Assembly (NCBI RefSeq): GCF_030551875.1
Contig: NZ_JAUOZU010000004.1
Span: 1-64,000 of the forward strand
Direction: 5' to 3'
Origin: Fluviirhizobium alvei
GTDB taxonomy: Bacteria; Pseudomonadota; Alphaproteobacteria; Rhizobiales; Rhizobiaceae
Length of the DNA: 64,000 bases
Shown one piece after another: positions 1-8,622 of the stretch. The notes under the pieces were generated by a model, which was not told the DNA's origin, searched no databases, and saw only the letters and a list, made by a program, of their open reading frames with translations. Each line of letters opens with the position of its first letter. Positions within the stretch are counted from its first letter, which is position 1. A program made the translations under genes and the position numbers.

Positions 1-427
1 CTGAGCTCAGCCAGGCAATCAACGTAGCGGGTGAATTTGCCGGCAGCAGATGGTCGGGACAGGCCCGACCATGACGACTACGAATGTTGCGCTCGACTAC
101 GACGGCGATGGCGCGTCCGACCATAGCCGAGGCGCAAACCTCTCGACTATCATCCTCGGCCCTGTGCCGAGGATCTGCCTTGATTTGCCACACAATCGAC
201 GTCGTGACTGAATTCGGCGGCAGCGGATGGTCGGGACAGGCCCGACCATGACGGCGGTACGGGTATCCGACCATGACGCCGTTGGACGGACGCTACCATG
301 AACAGCGGCGCAGCCCTCTCGACCGTCATCCTCGGCCCTGTGCCGAGGATCTGCTGAGCTCAGCCAGGCAATCAACGTAGCGGGTGAATTTGCCGGCAGC
401 AGATGGTCGGGACAGGCCCGACCATGA
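1..427. repeat. Mosaic of palindromic intergenic repeats (RIME-like)
   Basis: The block at 1-77 recurs almost exactly at 354-430. Within the stretch a perfect 8-bp stem with loop ACAGG (TGGTCGGG/CCCGACCA) occurs at 51-71, 228-248 and 404-424. A perfect 9-bp stem (ATCCTCGGC/GCCGAGGAT, loop CCTGT) occurs at 152-174 and 328-350. Alternating palindromes in a mosaic are typical of rhizobial intergenic mosaic elements. No credible gene is seen in 1-595, although open frames cross it. Confidence 0.8.
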
Positions 428-601
428 CGAAAGCAGGAAGCCCAGCCATGACAAATATTGAGTGCCGCCCGCACCCGAAACGCCCGTGTTCCCGCCGGAA
501 CAGCGGCAAATCCCGGCATTCGTTAGAACCCTCTCATCAACAGGGGATGAGGCGCGGCCCAGGGCAAATGGCCCCTCTCCCGGAACAGAACGGAGATGAC
601 C

Positions 602-1252
602 ATGTTCAAGACCATTCTCGCAGCCGTCGCTGCCACGATCGCCCTCACTGCCCCGGCGCAAGCCGGCTTCCTGTTCAAGAAGCAGGACAATGCCATCGAA
701 GTCGCCTTTCTCGAAAGCAAGAATGCCAAGACCGGCTGGCTCGATGTCCTGAACGCTGCCAAGCCCGAGAAGAAGGTGAAGAAGACCATTCACACCTCGC
801 CGGTCGCCCGCAAGCTCGTCTCCTTCGATAGCGCCGTGGCACCGGGCACCATCATCGTCGACAATTCCGAGCGTCGCCTCTACCACGTCATCGCGCCGGG
901 CCTTGCCATGCGCTACGGCATCTCGGTCGGCCGCGACGGTTTCCGCTGGACCGGCACCGAAAAAGTGACCGCCAAGACCGAATGGCCGAGCTGGAACCCG
1001 CCGGAAGAAATGCGCATCCGCGAGGCCAAGAAGGGCCACATCCTGCCAGTGCGCATGGAAGGCGGCATCGACAATCCGCTCGGCGCCCGCGCGATGTATC
1101 TCGGTTCCACCGAATATCGCATCCATGGAACCAACCAGCCGGCATCGATCGGCCAGGCCATGTCCTCGGGCTGCATCCGCATGGCCAACGAGGATGTCGA
1201 ACATCTCTATGCCAGCGTCAAGATCGGCGCCACCGTCGTGGTCCGCGATTGA
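602..1252 (+). CDS. L,D-transpeptidase (YkuD/ErfK family), secreted
   Basis: This protein of about 216 residues should cross-link peptidoglycan by forming 3-3 (L,D) bonds in the periplasm, or attach proteins to the wall. An N-terminal signal peptide ends near APAQA. The YkuD domain occupies the C-terminal half, with the signature HGTNQPASIG followed by SSGCIRM, which contains the catalytic Cys and its His/Arg neighbours. Two ATG codons lie in frame at 596 and 602; GGAG at 592-595 is too close to the first and six bases from the second, so 602 is preferred. It stands alone downstream of a repeat cluster and is followed by a hairpin. The family assignment is secure; the exact acceptor is not known. 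Confidence 0.93.
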   Translation: MFKTILAAVAATIALTAPAQAGFLFKKQDNAIEVAFLESKNAKTGWLDVLNAAKPEKKVKKTIHTSPVARKLVSFDSAVAPGTIIVDNSERRLYHVIAPGLAMRYGISVGRDGFRWTGTEKVTAKTEWPSWNPPEEMRIREAKKGHILPVRMEGGIDNPLGARAMYLGSTEYRIHGTNQPASIGQAMSSGCIRMANEDVEHLYASVKIGATVVVRD

Positions 1253-1276
1253 TATCCACTTCAGAAACAAACCCTT

Positions 1277-1306
1277 AAGGCCCTCGGCATCACTCCGGGG
1301 GCCTTT
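1277..1306 (+). terminator. Probable bidirectional terminator
   Basis: An 11-bp stem with one mismatch (AAGGCCCTCGG at 1277-1287 against CCGGGGGCCTT at 1295-1305) lies between the stop of the L,D-transpeptidase and the stop of the convergent deoxyribosyltransferase. The U run is short (TTT), so strength is uncertain. Confidence 0.6.
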
Positions 1307-1310
1307 CCGT

Positions 1311-1943
1311 TCAGTCGTCGTTGCTGGCGTCGAGCGTGTCGACCTTCCGACCATGGTCGCGCGCCGCCTCCATCACCTTCACCTTGGCGGCGAGTGCTTC
1401 GAGGCAGGCAATAAAACCCGTCAGATCGGTATAGAGCGCTTCAGGTTCGGCTGCATGGATTGCGACATGGCCGCCGCGACGCTCCACCCCGCCATCGAGC
1501 ATCAGGTTCTCGATCATGCCGAAATCCTCGAGCGACAGCCCGTCCGGCCCGCGCTTGTGACCATGATCGTCAATCGAAACCTCGCCATTGTAATAGGCGA
1601 GCACCCGCTCATAGTGATTGGCCGCGACGTTGGTATAGACGGCAACGAGCTTGCCCTGCCCGCACATATAGCCGAGTTCGAACACCGTGCCGGGATCAGC
1701 GGCGATGCCGCGGAACGGCGTCAGGTTGGCGATCACCGCCTGCGACTGATTCATCATATGCTCGTCGATCTCGCTGATCGCGAGCCCCATCTGTCGCAGA
1801 CTGTCGGTCTTGGGGATTTCGAGATCGCCGGGGCAGAGCGGCTCGAAACCATACTGTCGCGCAAGTTCGGCCTTCCGCGTCAACATCTCGCGTGCGTTGG
1901 GAAGGAAAACTTCGGGTCCGGCAATATAGAGCTTCATCGTCAT
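1311..1943 (-). CDS. Nucleoside 2-deoxyribosyltransferase family protein
   Basis: The 210-residue protein should cleave or transfer the deoxyribose of 2'-deoxynucleosides in the cytoplasm (nucleotide salvage or clean-up of modified nucleosides). It opens with the family motif IAGPEVF and carries the nucleophile region GTVFELGYM, where Glu is the expected catalytic residue, followed by a Rossmann-like core. Two ATG codons lie close together (1943 and 1937); the second gives the more typical family start (MKLYIAGPEVF) and either could be used. It is convergent with the L,D-transpeptidase and has no operon partner. Substrate specificity cannot be read from the sequence. Confidence 0.88.
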   Translation of the reverse strand: MTMKLYIAGPEVFLPNAREMLTRKAELARQYGFEPLCPGDLEIPKTDSLRQMGLAISEIDEHMMNQSQAVIANLTPFRGIAADPGTVFELGYMCGQGKLVAVYTNVAANHYERVLAYYNGEVSIDDHGHKRGPDGLSLEDFGMIENLMLDGGVERRGGHVAIHAAEPEALYTDLTGFIACLEALAAKVKVMEAARDHGRKVDTLDASNDD

Positions 1944-2031
1944 GGCGATCTTTCGAATTCATAAACACTTCAAAGACCTAGCATGACGATACCGGGTTGG
2001 GAAGCTCGCCGGAAAGGCGGAAGGCGGCTTA

Positions 2032-2140
2032 TACCAAGTGTCGATGATAGGAAGCGATTGCGTGGGACCGGACGCCGTCATCCGACGCGCAGCAGACCGG
2101 AGAGCGATGCAAACGCATCGGTCTAGGATTGCGACAAAGT
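2032..2140. repeat. Half copy of the MITE-like element
   Basis: About 109 bp match the left part of the element at 25028-25136 at roughly nine bases in ten, starting from the same terminal TACCAAG. The internal stem CGATGC...GCATCG (2105-2120) is kept while its loop changes from TTAA to AAAC. The right half and the right terminal repeat are absent. It accounts for much of the 315-bp gap 1944-2258; the rest is AT-rich DNA upstream of the RTX gene. Confidence 0.75.
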
Positions 2141-2258
2141 TTACTGCCGGAAAAAGCAGGCTCGAAATAGAGATTTCGATTGCCAATTTTAAAATGGTAA
2201 TATTTTCTTAACCAAAGGGAGATCCCAAAAACATATACTTGCGAAAACTGGGCGGAAC

Positions 2259-4694
2259 ATGACTTACATCGTCAGCGAAACGACTGTCGTCAATACAGTC
2301 ACAACCGGAATGCAGAGCGACCCTGCGATTACGGTTCTTGCCGATGGCGGCTGGATTGTGACCTGGGAAGACCAGATGTCGAGTTACGACATCCATCTAA
2401 AGGTCTTCAATGCCGATGGATCTGTTCGCGTCGATGAAACAACGGTCAATGACTATTCCACCGGTGAACAGCGCAATCCTCTGGTGGTAGCCCTCGCGGA
2501 CGGCGGCTGGGTCGTAGTCTGGGAAAGCGTCGGGCAAAACACATCGGGCGTTACGTCCATCTACGAACAGGTCTTTCAAAGCGATGGTACGGCCATTGCG
2601 CCATCCGAACTGCTGGCCAGCGTTTCTTCGAGCAGCGATGCCAGCAACGTATCGCTTGCGGCTCTTGATCCCGCCGGCGGCCTCCAATCCGGTTGGGTAC
2701 TCAGCTACCAGATGGGCAACGACACCTATTATCACACCGGCCATATCGACTACGACCAGTCGAACATCGCGACAATCGTCACCGATGGCGGCCTGTTACA
2801 TGCCGCCACGACCGGGCTTCAGCAGGATGCGCAGGTCGCGCCTCTTGCCAACGGCGGGTTCATCGCCGCCTGGTTCACCTATACGGGCTACAACCCCGCC
2901 GATGTGCTTTTCACCATATACGACGAGAACCTGGATCCCGTGGCAGGCCTTGAGGAAATCTCAGTCGCTGTCGATATCATACCTGACGACTACTATCAGG
3001 GCCTGCCGCAAATTGCCGTTCTCGAAGGTGGTGGCTGGGTCATCGGCTGGTTGGGAATGGTCAACAATGCCCACGGCGATTTCTACCATAAGCTCCGCTT
3101 CTATGGCGCGGATGGGACGGCCGGCGATACGGTCACGCTGAATCTCGGCGAGACCGAGGGAACCAGCAGCGAGGGACTGGGACTGACGGCCCTCAATGGC
3201 GGTGGCTTCGTCGCAACCTGGGTGACGGCCTCGTCGACAAACACGCATGAGATCTACCAGCAGGTCTTTGACGCGCAGGGCGACAAGATTGGCACTGTCG
3301 GACATGTCAATACGACGACGACGGATACCCAGAACGCGCCCGAAGTTACCGCTCTTTCCAATGGCGGTTATGTGACCGTCTGGCGATCCTACACGCAGGG
3401 AAATCCTGTTGTTCCCGGATACGATATCTATCTGCAGGTCTTCGATGCCGAGGGTAACAAAGTGGATGGCGAAGTCCTCGTCTATTCGGATGAGACAGAT
3501 CTCGCAAAGCCGCTTCCAGAAATCACGGCTCTGCAAAAAGGATCCTTCGTCGTCACATTCGAGGCGACCGGCCCGGATGGCTCGCTGGCCGGCATCGTTC
3601 AGAAAACCTTTGCCGTCCTCAACGAAGCACCGGCCGGCACAGACAAGGCTCTGACGGTTACTGAAGATACGGTCTACACGTTCACAGCCGACGATTTCGG
3701 CTTTTCCGACACCGATGGCGATAGTTTCGCCGGTATTGTCATTACCTCATTGCCGCTCAAGGGCACGTTGACTCTGAACGGGGTCACTGTCGCCGCGAAC
3801 CAGTCTATCGATCTCGCCAATATCGCCGATCTTGTCTGGACGCCACCGACAAACCGGTCGGGCAATGCGCTCGCCGAGATTGGCTTCAAGGTTCGGGATG
3901 ATGGCGGCACGCTTTCGGGCGGCGTCGACCTTGATCCGACCGCCAACAAGATCACCTTCAACGTTTCTGCGGTCACCGATGTAATTCTCGGCGATGGCGA
4001 TGCCAACGCACTCAACGGCACTCTAGAGGACGATATTCTCAAGGGGCTGGCCGGCGACGACAAGCTAAATGGCAAGGCCGGTATGGACCGTATGGAGGGT
4101 GGTGCCGATGACGACACTTACACCGTCGATAACAGCGGCGACACCACCATCGAAAAGAAGAACGAGGGCACCGACAAGGTCTTGGCGTCAATCACTTTTG
4201 CGCTCGCCAACCATGTCGAGAACCTGACGCTTTCCGGAACCTCGGCGATCGATGGCACCGGCAATGGTCTCGGGAACATAGTGTTCGGCAACAAGGCGGC
4301 CAATCGTCTTACGGGTCTCGGCGGAAACGACACGCTTTCTGGCGGCGACGGCAACGATGATCTGGCCGGCGGCTCCGGCGTCGATACGCTGACCGGCGGC
4401 AATGGCACGGACCTGTTCGAATTCAGTCTCGCAAACGACTCCGGCAAGGGCGTCAAGGCGGATCACATTACCGATTTCAAACAGGTGGAAGACGATATCG
4501 ACCTGTCGGGATTTGCCGGCACCTTCACCTATCTCGGCACGACGGCGTTTCGCGGGAAGGCAAACCAGATCCATGTTGCCTTTTCGGATGGTGATTCCCA
4601 TGTTCAAATCGATTTCAACGGCGACAACATCCTTGATTTCGAAATCGTGCTGGACAATGTCGCGAAGCTGGCCAAGAGCGATTTCCTGCTTTGA
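2259..4694 (+). CDS. Large RTX-type calcium-binding protein, predicted type I secretion substrate
   Basis: The 811-residue protein has no N-terminal signal peptide. Residues 1-450 hold about eight repeats of around 50 residues, each with a GGW-V-TW core and a Y-QVFDADG-like ending, probably beta blades. Residues about 453-570 form a cadherin-like or tandem-95-like beta domain beginning NEAPAGTDK and containing TEDT. From about 575 come RTX nonapeptides (LTGLGGNDTLSGGDGND), which bind calcium after export. The end has the hydrophilic module and final DFLL typical of type I secretion. Two weak ribosome sites lie upstream. Adhesion or surface attachment is a reasonable guess, not shown. No ABC/MFP exporter lies nearby. 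Confidence 0.88.
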   Translation: MTYIVSETTVVNTVTTGMQSDPAITVLADGGWIVTWEDQMSSYDIHLKVFNADGSVRVDETTVNDYSTGEQRNPLVVALADGGWVVVWESVGQNTSGVTSIYEQVFQSDGTAIAPSELLASVSSSSDASNVSLAALDPAGGLQSGWVLSYQMGNDTYYHTGHIDYDQSNIATIVTDGGLLHAATTGLQQDAQVAPLANGGFIAAWFTYTGYNPADVLFTIYDENLDPVAGLEEISVAVDIIPDDYYQGLPQIAVLEGGGWVIGWLGMVNNAHGDFYHKLRFYGADGTAGDTVTLNLGETEGTSSEGLGLTALNGGGFVATWVTASSTNTHEIYQQVFDAQGDKIGTVGHVNTTTTDTQNAPEVTALSNGGYVTVWRSYTQGNPVVPGYDIYLQVFDAEGNKVDGEVLVYSDETDLAKPLPEITALQKGSFVVTFEATGPDGSLAGIVQKTFAVLNEAPAGTDKALTVTEDTVYTFTADDFGFSDTDGDSFAGIVITSLPLKGTLTLNGVTVAANQSIDLANIADLVWTPPTNRSGNALAEIGFKVRDDGGTLSGGVDLDPTANKITFNVSAVTDVILGDGDANALNGTLEDDILKGLAGDDKLNGKAGMDRMEGGADDDTYTVDNSGDTTIEKKNEGTDKVLASITFALANHVENLTLSGTSAIDGTGNGLGNIVFGNKAANRLTGLGGNDTLSGGDGNDDLAGGSGVDTLTGGNGTDLFEFSLANDSGKGVKADHITDFKQVEDDIDLSGFAGTFTYLGTTAFRGKANQIHVAFSDGDSHVQIDFNGDNILDFEIVLDNVAKLAKSDFLL

Positions 4695-4700
4695 GGCCGA

Positions 4701-4728
4701 GCCGGGAAGCAGCCACTCCCCGGCATTT
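4701..4728 (+). terminator. Rho-independent terminator of the RTX gene
   Basis: GCCGGG (4701-4706) pairs with CCCGGC (4719-4724) and is followed by ATTTTC. It starts 7 bases after the RTX stop codon. Confidence 0.65.
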
Positions 4729-4746
4729 TCATAACAATCTGGTTTC

Positions 4747-5553
4747 TTACTTGCAGGCCGAAACACCTTCACGCCGGCCGATCTCGATCAGCTCGGGCCG
4801 GTATTCAAAATGCATCGTGTCATAGTGATACCAGCGACCACCCCAGATGAAACCGTGGCGCTCGAAAATATCGATGATCTGCATCGGATATTTGTTGGCA
4901 TATTTGGGCACATGGCCCGGCTTGCCGCCCGACCAGATCCAGTAGTCGGCAAACTTGGTGTTGATGTCGATCGCGGCACCGAAACTATGGACCGAGAGGT
5001 TTGTCTGGCCTGAAACCTTGCGCCAGTTGAACACGCCGGCGGACGGCGCCAGGTAGCGCTTGAGCTCGGCATGCGCCGCCAGTTCATCGCGCACTTTTCC
5101 GAGCGCCTTGTCGACACCATTGACCTTCGTCACCCGCAGCGTTTCACCGAACCACTCCACCGGCGAAAGCTCTGCTTTCACCACCTTGGCGCTGTCGCCA
5201 TACATCGCCCGCATCAGCGCTTCCGAGCGGATACGACCGGGGTCGAAATTCACCTCCGGTCGGGTTTCGCAAGCGCCGGCCGGATAGGTCTGCTGCAGCG
5301 AATCCTCGATGTCGCCCTGCTCCAGCTTCTGGAAGTGGTCGCGCACCTTGCCGTCGTCGATGATGATTTCGGCACCGGATTTCATGCGGATCTTGCCATC
5401 GGCGACCGCAGCGATCGTGTCGGGATAGGCATCGCGGAGGATGCCTATCTTTTCGTCGAGCGTCAGCGCCGCAGCGGGCGAGGCAACGGCTGCAAGAAGC
5501 GCGAGCGCGGCCAGACCCTTATTCAACAGTGATCTTGAGATAATCGCCATCAT
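4747..5553 (-). CDS. M15-family (VanY-like) D-Ala-D-Ala carboxypeptidase, secreted
   Basis: A 268-residue periplasmic zinc peptidase that should trim peptidoglycan stem peptides. A signal peptide (hydrophobic LAALALLAAVA, cleavage after PAAA) is followed by the M15 core with SVHSFGAAID (His and Asp zinc ligands) and a later HYDTMHFEYRPE carrying the third His. The reading frame overlaps the end of the upstream gene by 35 bp when started at the double ATG at 5553; a TTG at 5526 would leave an 8-bp overlap and a normal signal peptide. It is the second gene of a two-gene operon with the small secreted protein at 5519-5911, which suggests a joint role at the cell wall. Confidence 0.85.
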   Translation of the reverse strand: MMAIISRSLLNKGLAALALLAAVASPAAALTLDEKIGILRDAYPDTIAAVADGKIRMKSGAEIIIDDGKVRDHFQKLEQGDIEDSLQQTYPAGACETRPEVNFDPGRIRSEALMRAMYGDSAKVVKAELSPVEWFGETLRVTKVNGVDKALGKVRDELAAHAELKRYLAPSAGVFNWRKVSGQTNLSVHSFGAAIDINTKFADYWIWSGGKPGHVPKYANKYPMQIIDIFERHGFIWGGRWYHYDTMHFEYRPELIEIGRREGVSACK

Positions 5554-5911
5554 CGCCTTCGAACACCTTGACGTTGATCGTCACGTCGCCCTGAAGCAGG
5601 AGCTCGCGCGCATCGCGGGTCATCGTCCCGTCGCGGATCATGCGTTCGGCTGCGGCGCGGTTGTCGACCGAAGAGAAGAACTGGTCGCCCTCGTCGCCGC
5701 GCTGACGGATCTTGAACTTGTGATAGTTGGCGCGATCCTGACGGATGATCTGCCAGGGCTCGCGCAGGCGCTCGCCGTTGGAATTGTAGAGATCGTCCTC
5801 GCCGATATAGGCATTGTACTCGTCCACCAGGTCATCGGCCCGAGCCATCTGGGTCGTCTGGAGAAGGAGGGCCGCCGCAATCGCGACGACGGCTGGAATG
5901 GTCTTGCGCAT
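5519..5911 (-). CDS. Small secreted protein of unknown function, operon with M15 peptidase
   Basis: The 130-residue product has a clear signal peptide (TIPAVVAIAAALLL, cleavage near ARA-DD) and a mature part of about 105 acidic and polar residues rich in beta-forming segments; it has no cysteine and no motif I recognise. AGGGAG lies six bases before the ATG. Its stop codon overlaps the start of the peptidase gene, so the two are almost certainly translated together. It may be a periplasmic partner or regulator of the peptidase, but this rests on position only. Confidence 0.75.
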   Translation of the reverse strand: MRKTIPAVVAIAAALLLQTTQMARADDLVDEYNAYIGEDDLYNSNGERLREPWQIIRQDRANYHKFKIRQRGDEGDQFFSSVDNRAAAERMIRDGTMTRDARELLLQGDVTINVKVFEGDDGDYLKITVE

Positions 5912-6006
5912 AAATGTCTCCCTTTGGACCGGTTGAGCCCCCGGCCCTGCACAATGTTGCAGCCAGAAGACGGTTCGTCACGTCGGTTTATTCGAAAAAA
6001 ATTCAG

Positions 6007-6615
6007 TCACCACATGGTCTTGGCTGCGCGACCCGGCCAGTCGCGATCATAGCTGGCTCCGTCGAAACCGGCCTTGATTTCCGTCATCATCGCGCCCACC
6101 GTCGGCAGTGTATTCGCATCGACATGCTTGTCGCTGTTCCAGAGATCGGCGCGAATGACGGCGCGGGCGCATTGCACATAGACCTCGGCAATCTCGATCA
6201 CCACCACCGAACGCGGGTGCCGCCCGTCCATTTCGAACCGGTGGCAGGTCTCCTCGTCGATCGCAACGATCGCCCTGCCATTGACCCGCATGGTTGAGTT
6301 GGAACCCGGGATGAGGAACATCAGCGCCACACGCGGATCGCGCACGATGTTGGCGAGCGAATCGACGCGGTTGTTGCCGCGCCAGTCGGGCAGCATCAAC
6401 ACATGGTCATTGTCGACGAACACCACCTGCCCGGCATCGCCGCGCGGCGAACAATCGAGCCCTTCAGGCCCGACGGTTGCCAGCGCCACAAAGGGAGACG
6501 CCTCGATCATGCGGCGATAGGCCTGCGTCAGGTGCGGCGTTACCTTGAGGATCGAGGCTTCGGCCGGTTCGCCATAAAGCGCATTGAGTTCCTCGACCGT
6601 CTCCACCTTGCGCAT
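6007..6615 (-). CDS. PPOX-class pyridoxamine 5'-phosphate oxidase-like FMN protein
   Basis: About 202 residues with the split-barrel flavin-binding fold of the MSMEG_1061-like group: a central ALATVGPEGLDCSPRGD strand pair and a strand with NRVDSLANIVRDPRVALMF that should contact FMN phosphate. Proteins of this class reduce or bind small substrates with FMN or F420; the substrate here is unknown. The start is set at the ATG at 6615, where AGGGAG stands at proper spacing, rather than the longer frame that begins 19 codons earlier. It is monocistronic between a secreted-protein operon and the hydrolase gene. Confidence 0.8.
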   Translation of the reverse strand: MRKVETVEELNALYGEPAEASILKVTPHLTQAYRRMIEASPFVALATVGPEGLDCSPRGDAGQVVFVDNDHVLMLPDWRGNNRVDSLANIVRDPRVALMFLIPGSNSTMRVNGRAIVAIDEETCHRFEMDGRHPRSVVVIEIAEVYVQCARAVIRADLWNSDKHVDANTLPTVGAMMTEIKAGFDGASYDRDWPGRAAKTMW

Positions 6616-6710
6616 CGCCTGCTCCCTTGATCGTATGGGCGCCGCAAGCCGAAATTCGGATGACCGGCGCATTCTTTTCCGCCCGTCATCCTAACGAAAG
6701 ACTGTGACAG

Positions 6711-7598
6711 CTACACGAGGAAATCGGTGATGGCAGTGATCACTTCCTGTGATTGAACGATGCGGCGATGGCCGAGACCGTTGGTCCAGCGCAGGGTCAC
6801 ATGCGCGCCCGCCCGGTCGTACCGACGTGCCGCATCGGCCTTCACTTCGCGATCGTCTTCGGCATGCAGGACGAGAACGGGAAGATTGCCACGGCTGGAC
6901 AACATCCGCGCCGCATCGAAGAAGGTGGTCGGCCGACCTGTAATCCGCTCGACCCGGTGATCGAGCGCCAGCCGCGTCTTCGGCTTCAGGCCCAGCATCG
7001 AACCGAAATGATCGAAGGCCGAGGATGCCGTCGCCGGCGCCGCAATCAGAACCAGCCGGCCGGGATCGATCGCCTTGCCATATTCTTCGGGCAGCGCGGT
7101 CGCCATCGCGGAAACGAATCCACCGAACGAATGGCCGACGACAGCATCGAAGGGGCCCAGATGATCCCAGGCGGCGCGAATTCCGGCGAGCGCGAGCGGC
7201 ACGGTGAGATTGCGCCCCGACGAATGGCCATGCCCGGGCAGATCGAGCCCGACGACCGCAAAGCCTGCCTGCCGGAGCCCGGTGATGAGCGTCTGCAGAT
7301 AGGCGATCCGCGAGCCCCAGCCATGGACGACAAGCAGCGTCTTGCCGTTGGCGGTGCCGAGCGGTGCGAAACGATAGGCCGCCACGGTCCGGTTTGCCCC
7401 GATCGGCAGATCGGCCCGAATCCCTTCGGCCATCCGGGCCCGGGTGGCTGCCAGCAGCGCCTTTTCCTTGTGGTTCGTCGGCTTGCCGCCCGGTGTGCGG
7501 CTGAAGAGCCGGAAAGCGAGATTGCCGGCAGCCGCAGGCGAAACATGCCCGGTCAGATTGAGCGCTTGCCCTGTCAGCCTGAAAAGATAAGATGCCAT
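6711..7598 (-). CDS. Alpha/beta-fold hydrolase
   Basis: The 295-residue protein carries the canonical nucleophile elbow GHSFGG (Ser), an acidic residue in LHAEDDREV and a C-terminal GLGHRR His, forming a complete catalytic triad. The oxyanion segment VVHGWGS is also present. The likely reaction is hydrolysis of a small ester or amide in the cytoplasm. It is transcribed divergently from a MarR regulator across only 45 bp holding a perfect inverted repeat, so it is probably the target of that regulator and may act on the compound the regulator senses. Confidence 0.88.
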   Translation of the reverse strand: MASYLFRLTGQALNLTGHVSPAAAGNLAFRLFSRTPGGKPTNHKEKALLAATRARMAEGIRADLPIGANRTVAAYRFAPLGTANGKTLLVVHGWGSRIAYLQTLITGLRQAGFAVVGLDLPGHGHSSGRNLTVPLALAGIRAAWDHLGPFDAVVGHSFGGFVSAMATALPEEYGKAIDPGRLVLIAAPATASSAFDHFGSMLGLKPKTRLALDHRVERITGRPTTFFDAARMLSSRGNLPVLVLHAEDDREVKADAARRYDRAGAHVTLRWTNGLGHRRIVQSQEVITAITDFLV

Positions 7599-7614
7599 CT
7601 ATGTCGCCTCAAAA

Positions 7615-7630
7615 TGTTCAATGCTGAACA
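7615..7630. promoter_or_regulatory. Candidate MarR operator
   Basis: TGTTCA (7615-7620) and TGAACA (7625-7630) form a perfect dyad with a 4-bp spacer, centred in the 45-bp gap between the divergent hydrolase and MarR genes. Size and place fit autorepression plus control of the hydrolase. Confidence 0.65.
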
Positions 7631-7643
7631 ATAAAGTACAAGA

Positions 7644-8129
7644 ATGAACGAAAATCAAGTCCTCCCTTGGGACCATCCCCGTTTTCGGACCTGGATTGCC
7701 GTGGCCCGCGCCTGCCAGCTGATGCAGCTGACGCTGACGCGCAATCTCGCGCATCTGGATCTCAAGCCGCCGCATCTCGATATTCTCGCCAATCTCTACA
7801 AGCGCGAAGGCATCTCGCAACAGGAGCTGGCGCGCAAGCTGCTCGTCGGCCGGTCCAACATGTCGATGCTCCTGCCGCAGCTCGAAAAGCGCGGTCTGGT
7901 CGAGCGGCGGGGCGACGGGCGCGATCGGCGCGTCCTGCGTCTCTACCTGACCAAGGAAGGCAAGAACCTCACCGAGAAGGCCTTGAAGATCCAGACCGCG
8001 CTGATCGATCAGGTCATGGCCGGTTCGGATGAGGAACGCTGTATCCAGACCAGCGAACAGATGGAGCGCATCGTCGCCATGCTCCTCGAGGAGGACGAGG
8101 CCGACATGGTTAGCGCGGCTTCGCGCTGA
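7644..8129 (+). CDS. MarR-family transcriptional regulator
   Basis: 161 residues with the winged helix-turn-helix of the family: recognition region QQELARKLLVGRSNMSMLLPQLEKRGLVERR followed by the wing GDGRDRRVLRLYLTKEG (shown here only as landmarks). Helices at both ends should form the dimer interface. Members bind a phenolic or similar small ligand and then leave the DNA. The divergent hydrolase and the intervening palindrome make it the likely local regulator. Its 3' end overlaps the convergent DUF971 gene by 20 bp. Confidence 0.9.
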   Translation: MNENQVLPWDHPRFRTWIAVARACQLMQLTLTRNLAHLDLKPPHLDILANLYKREGISQQELARKLLVGRSNMSMLLPQLEKRGLVERRGDGRDRRVLRLYLTKEGKNLTEKALKIQTALIDQVMAGSDEERCIQTSEQMERIVAMLLEEDEADMVSAASR

Positions 8130-8481
8130 TATCGCGGCTCATGCCCTTGTCTGCGAGTTCCTGTTCGTAGGCGGCAAACAATTCGCCGCCCTTTTCGCCG
8201 AGTTCGCGGAGGTAGGACCAGGTATAGATGCCGCTGTCGTGGGAATCGTCAAAGCCGATGCGGATCGCATAATTGCCGACCGGCTGCACGGAAATGATCT
8301 GCACGTTGCGTTTGCCTGGCACCGTCAGCTTCTGGCCCGGACCATGGCCTTGGACTTCTGCTGACGGTGACAGAACCCGCAGCATCTCGGCGGAAAGTTC
8401 GAACGCCGTACCATCGTCGAAAGTCACCGCCAGGCGTTGGCGGTCCTTGGTTACACGCAATTCCGTCGGCCAGTTGCTCAT
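8110..8481 (-). CDS. DUF971 protein (gamma-butyrobetaine hydroxylase-like N-terminal domain)
   Basis: A 123-residue cytoplasmic protein matching the small GBBH-like N-terminal domain: WPTELRV near the start, a central FDDGTAFELSAEMLRVLSP and a DSHDSGIYTW segment near the end. Stand-alone copies are common in alphaproteobacteria, with links to iron-sulfur or molybdenum enzymes; here it lies beside moaA. The ATG at 8481 is chosen because AGGA stands eight bases upstream; a longer frame reaches 8529 without a better site. It overlaps marR at the 3' end. Confidence 0.82.
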   Translation of the reverse strand: MSNWPTELRVTKDRQRLAVTFDDGTAFELSAEMLRVLSPSAEVQGHGPGQKLTVPGKRNVQIISVQPVGNYAIRIGFDDSHDSGIYTWSYLRELGEKGGELFAAYEQELADKGMSRDISAKPR

Positions 8482-8622
8482 GATCACATCCTTTTGTCCC
8501 CAGTTAGTTCGCGACTGTCGCATCTGCAAGACATTTTGCCTTCAAACATCATTAGGAGCATCCTATATTCGCTTGCTGACGGATAAGGCGCTCGGGCAGA
8601 CTGGCGCCCGGAGGAGAACCGC

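Noticed and set aside
8530-8622. Molybdenum-cofactor riboswitch upstream of moaA
   Set aside because: The 93-bp gap is short and lacks the expected multi-stem structure.
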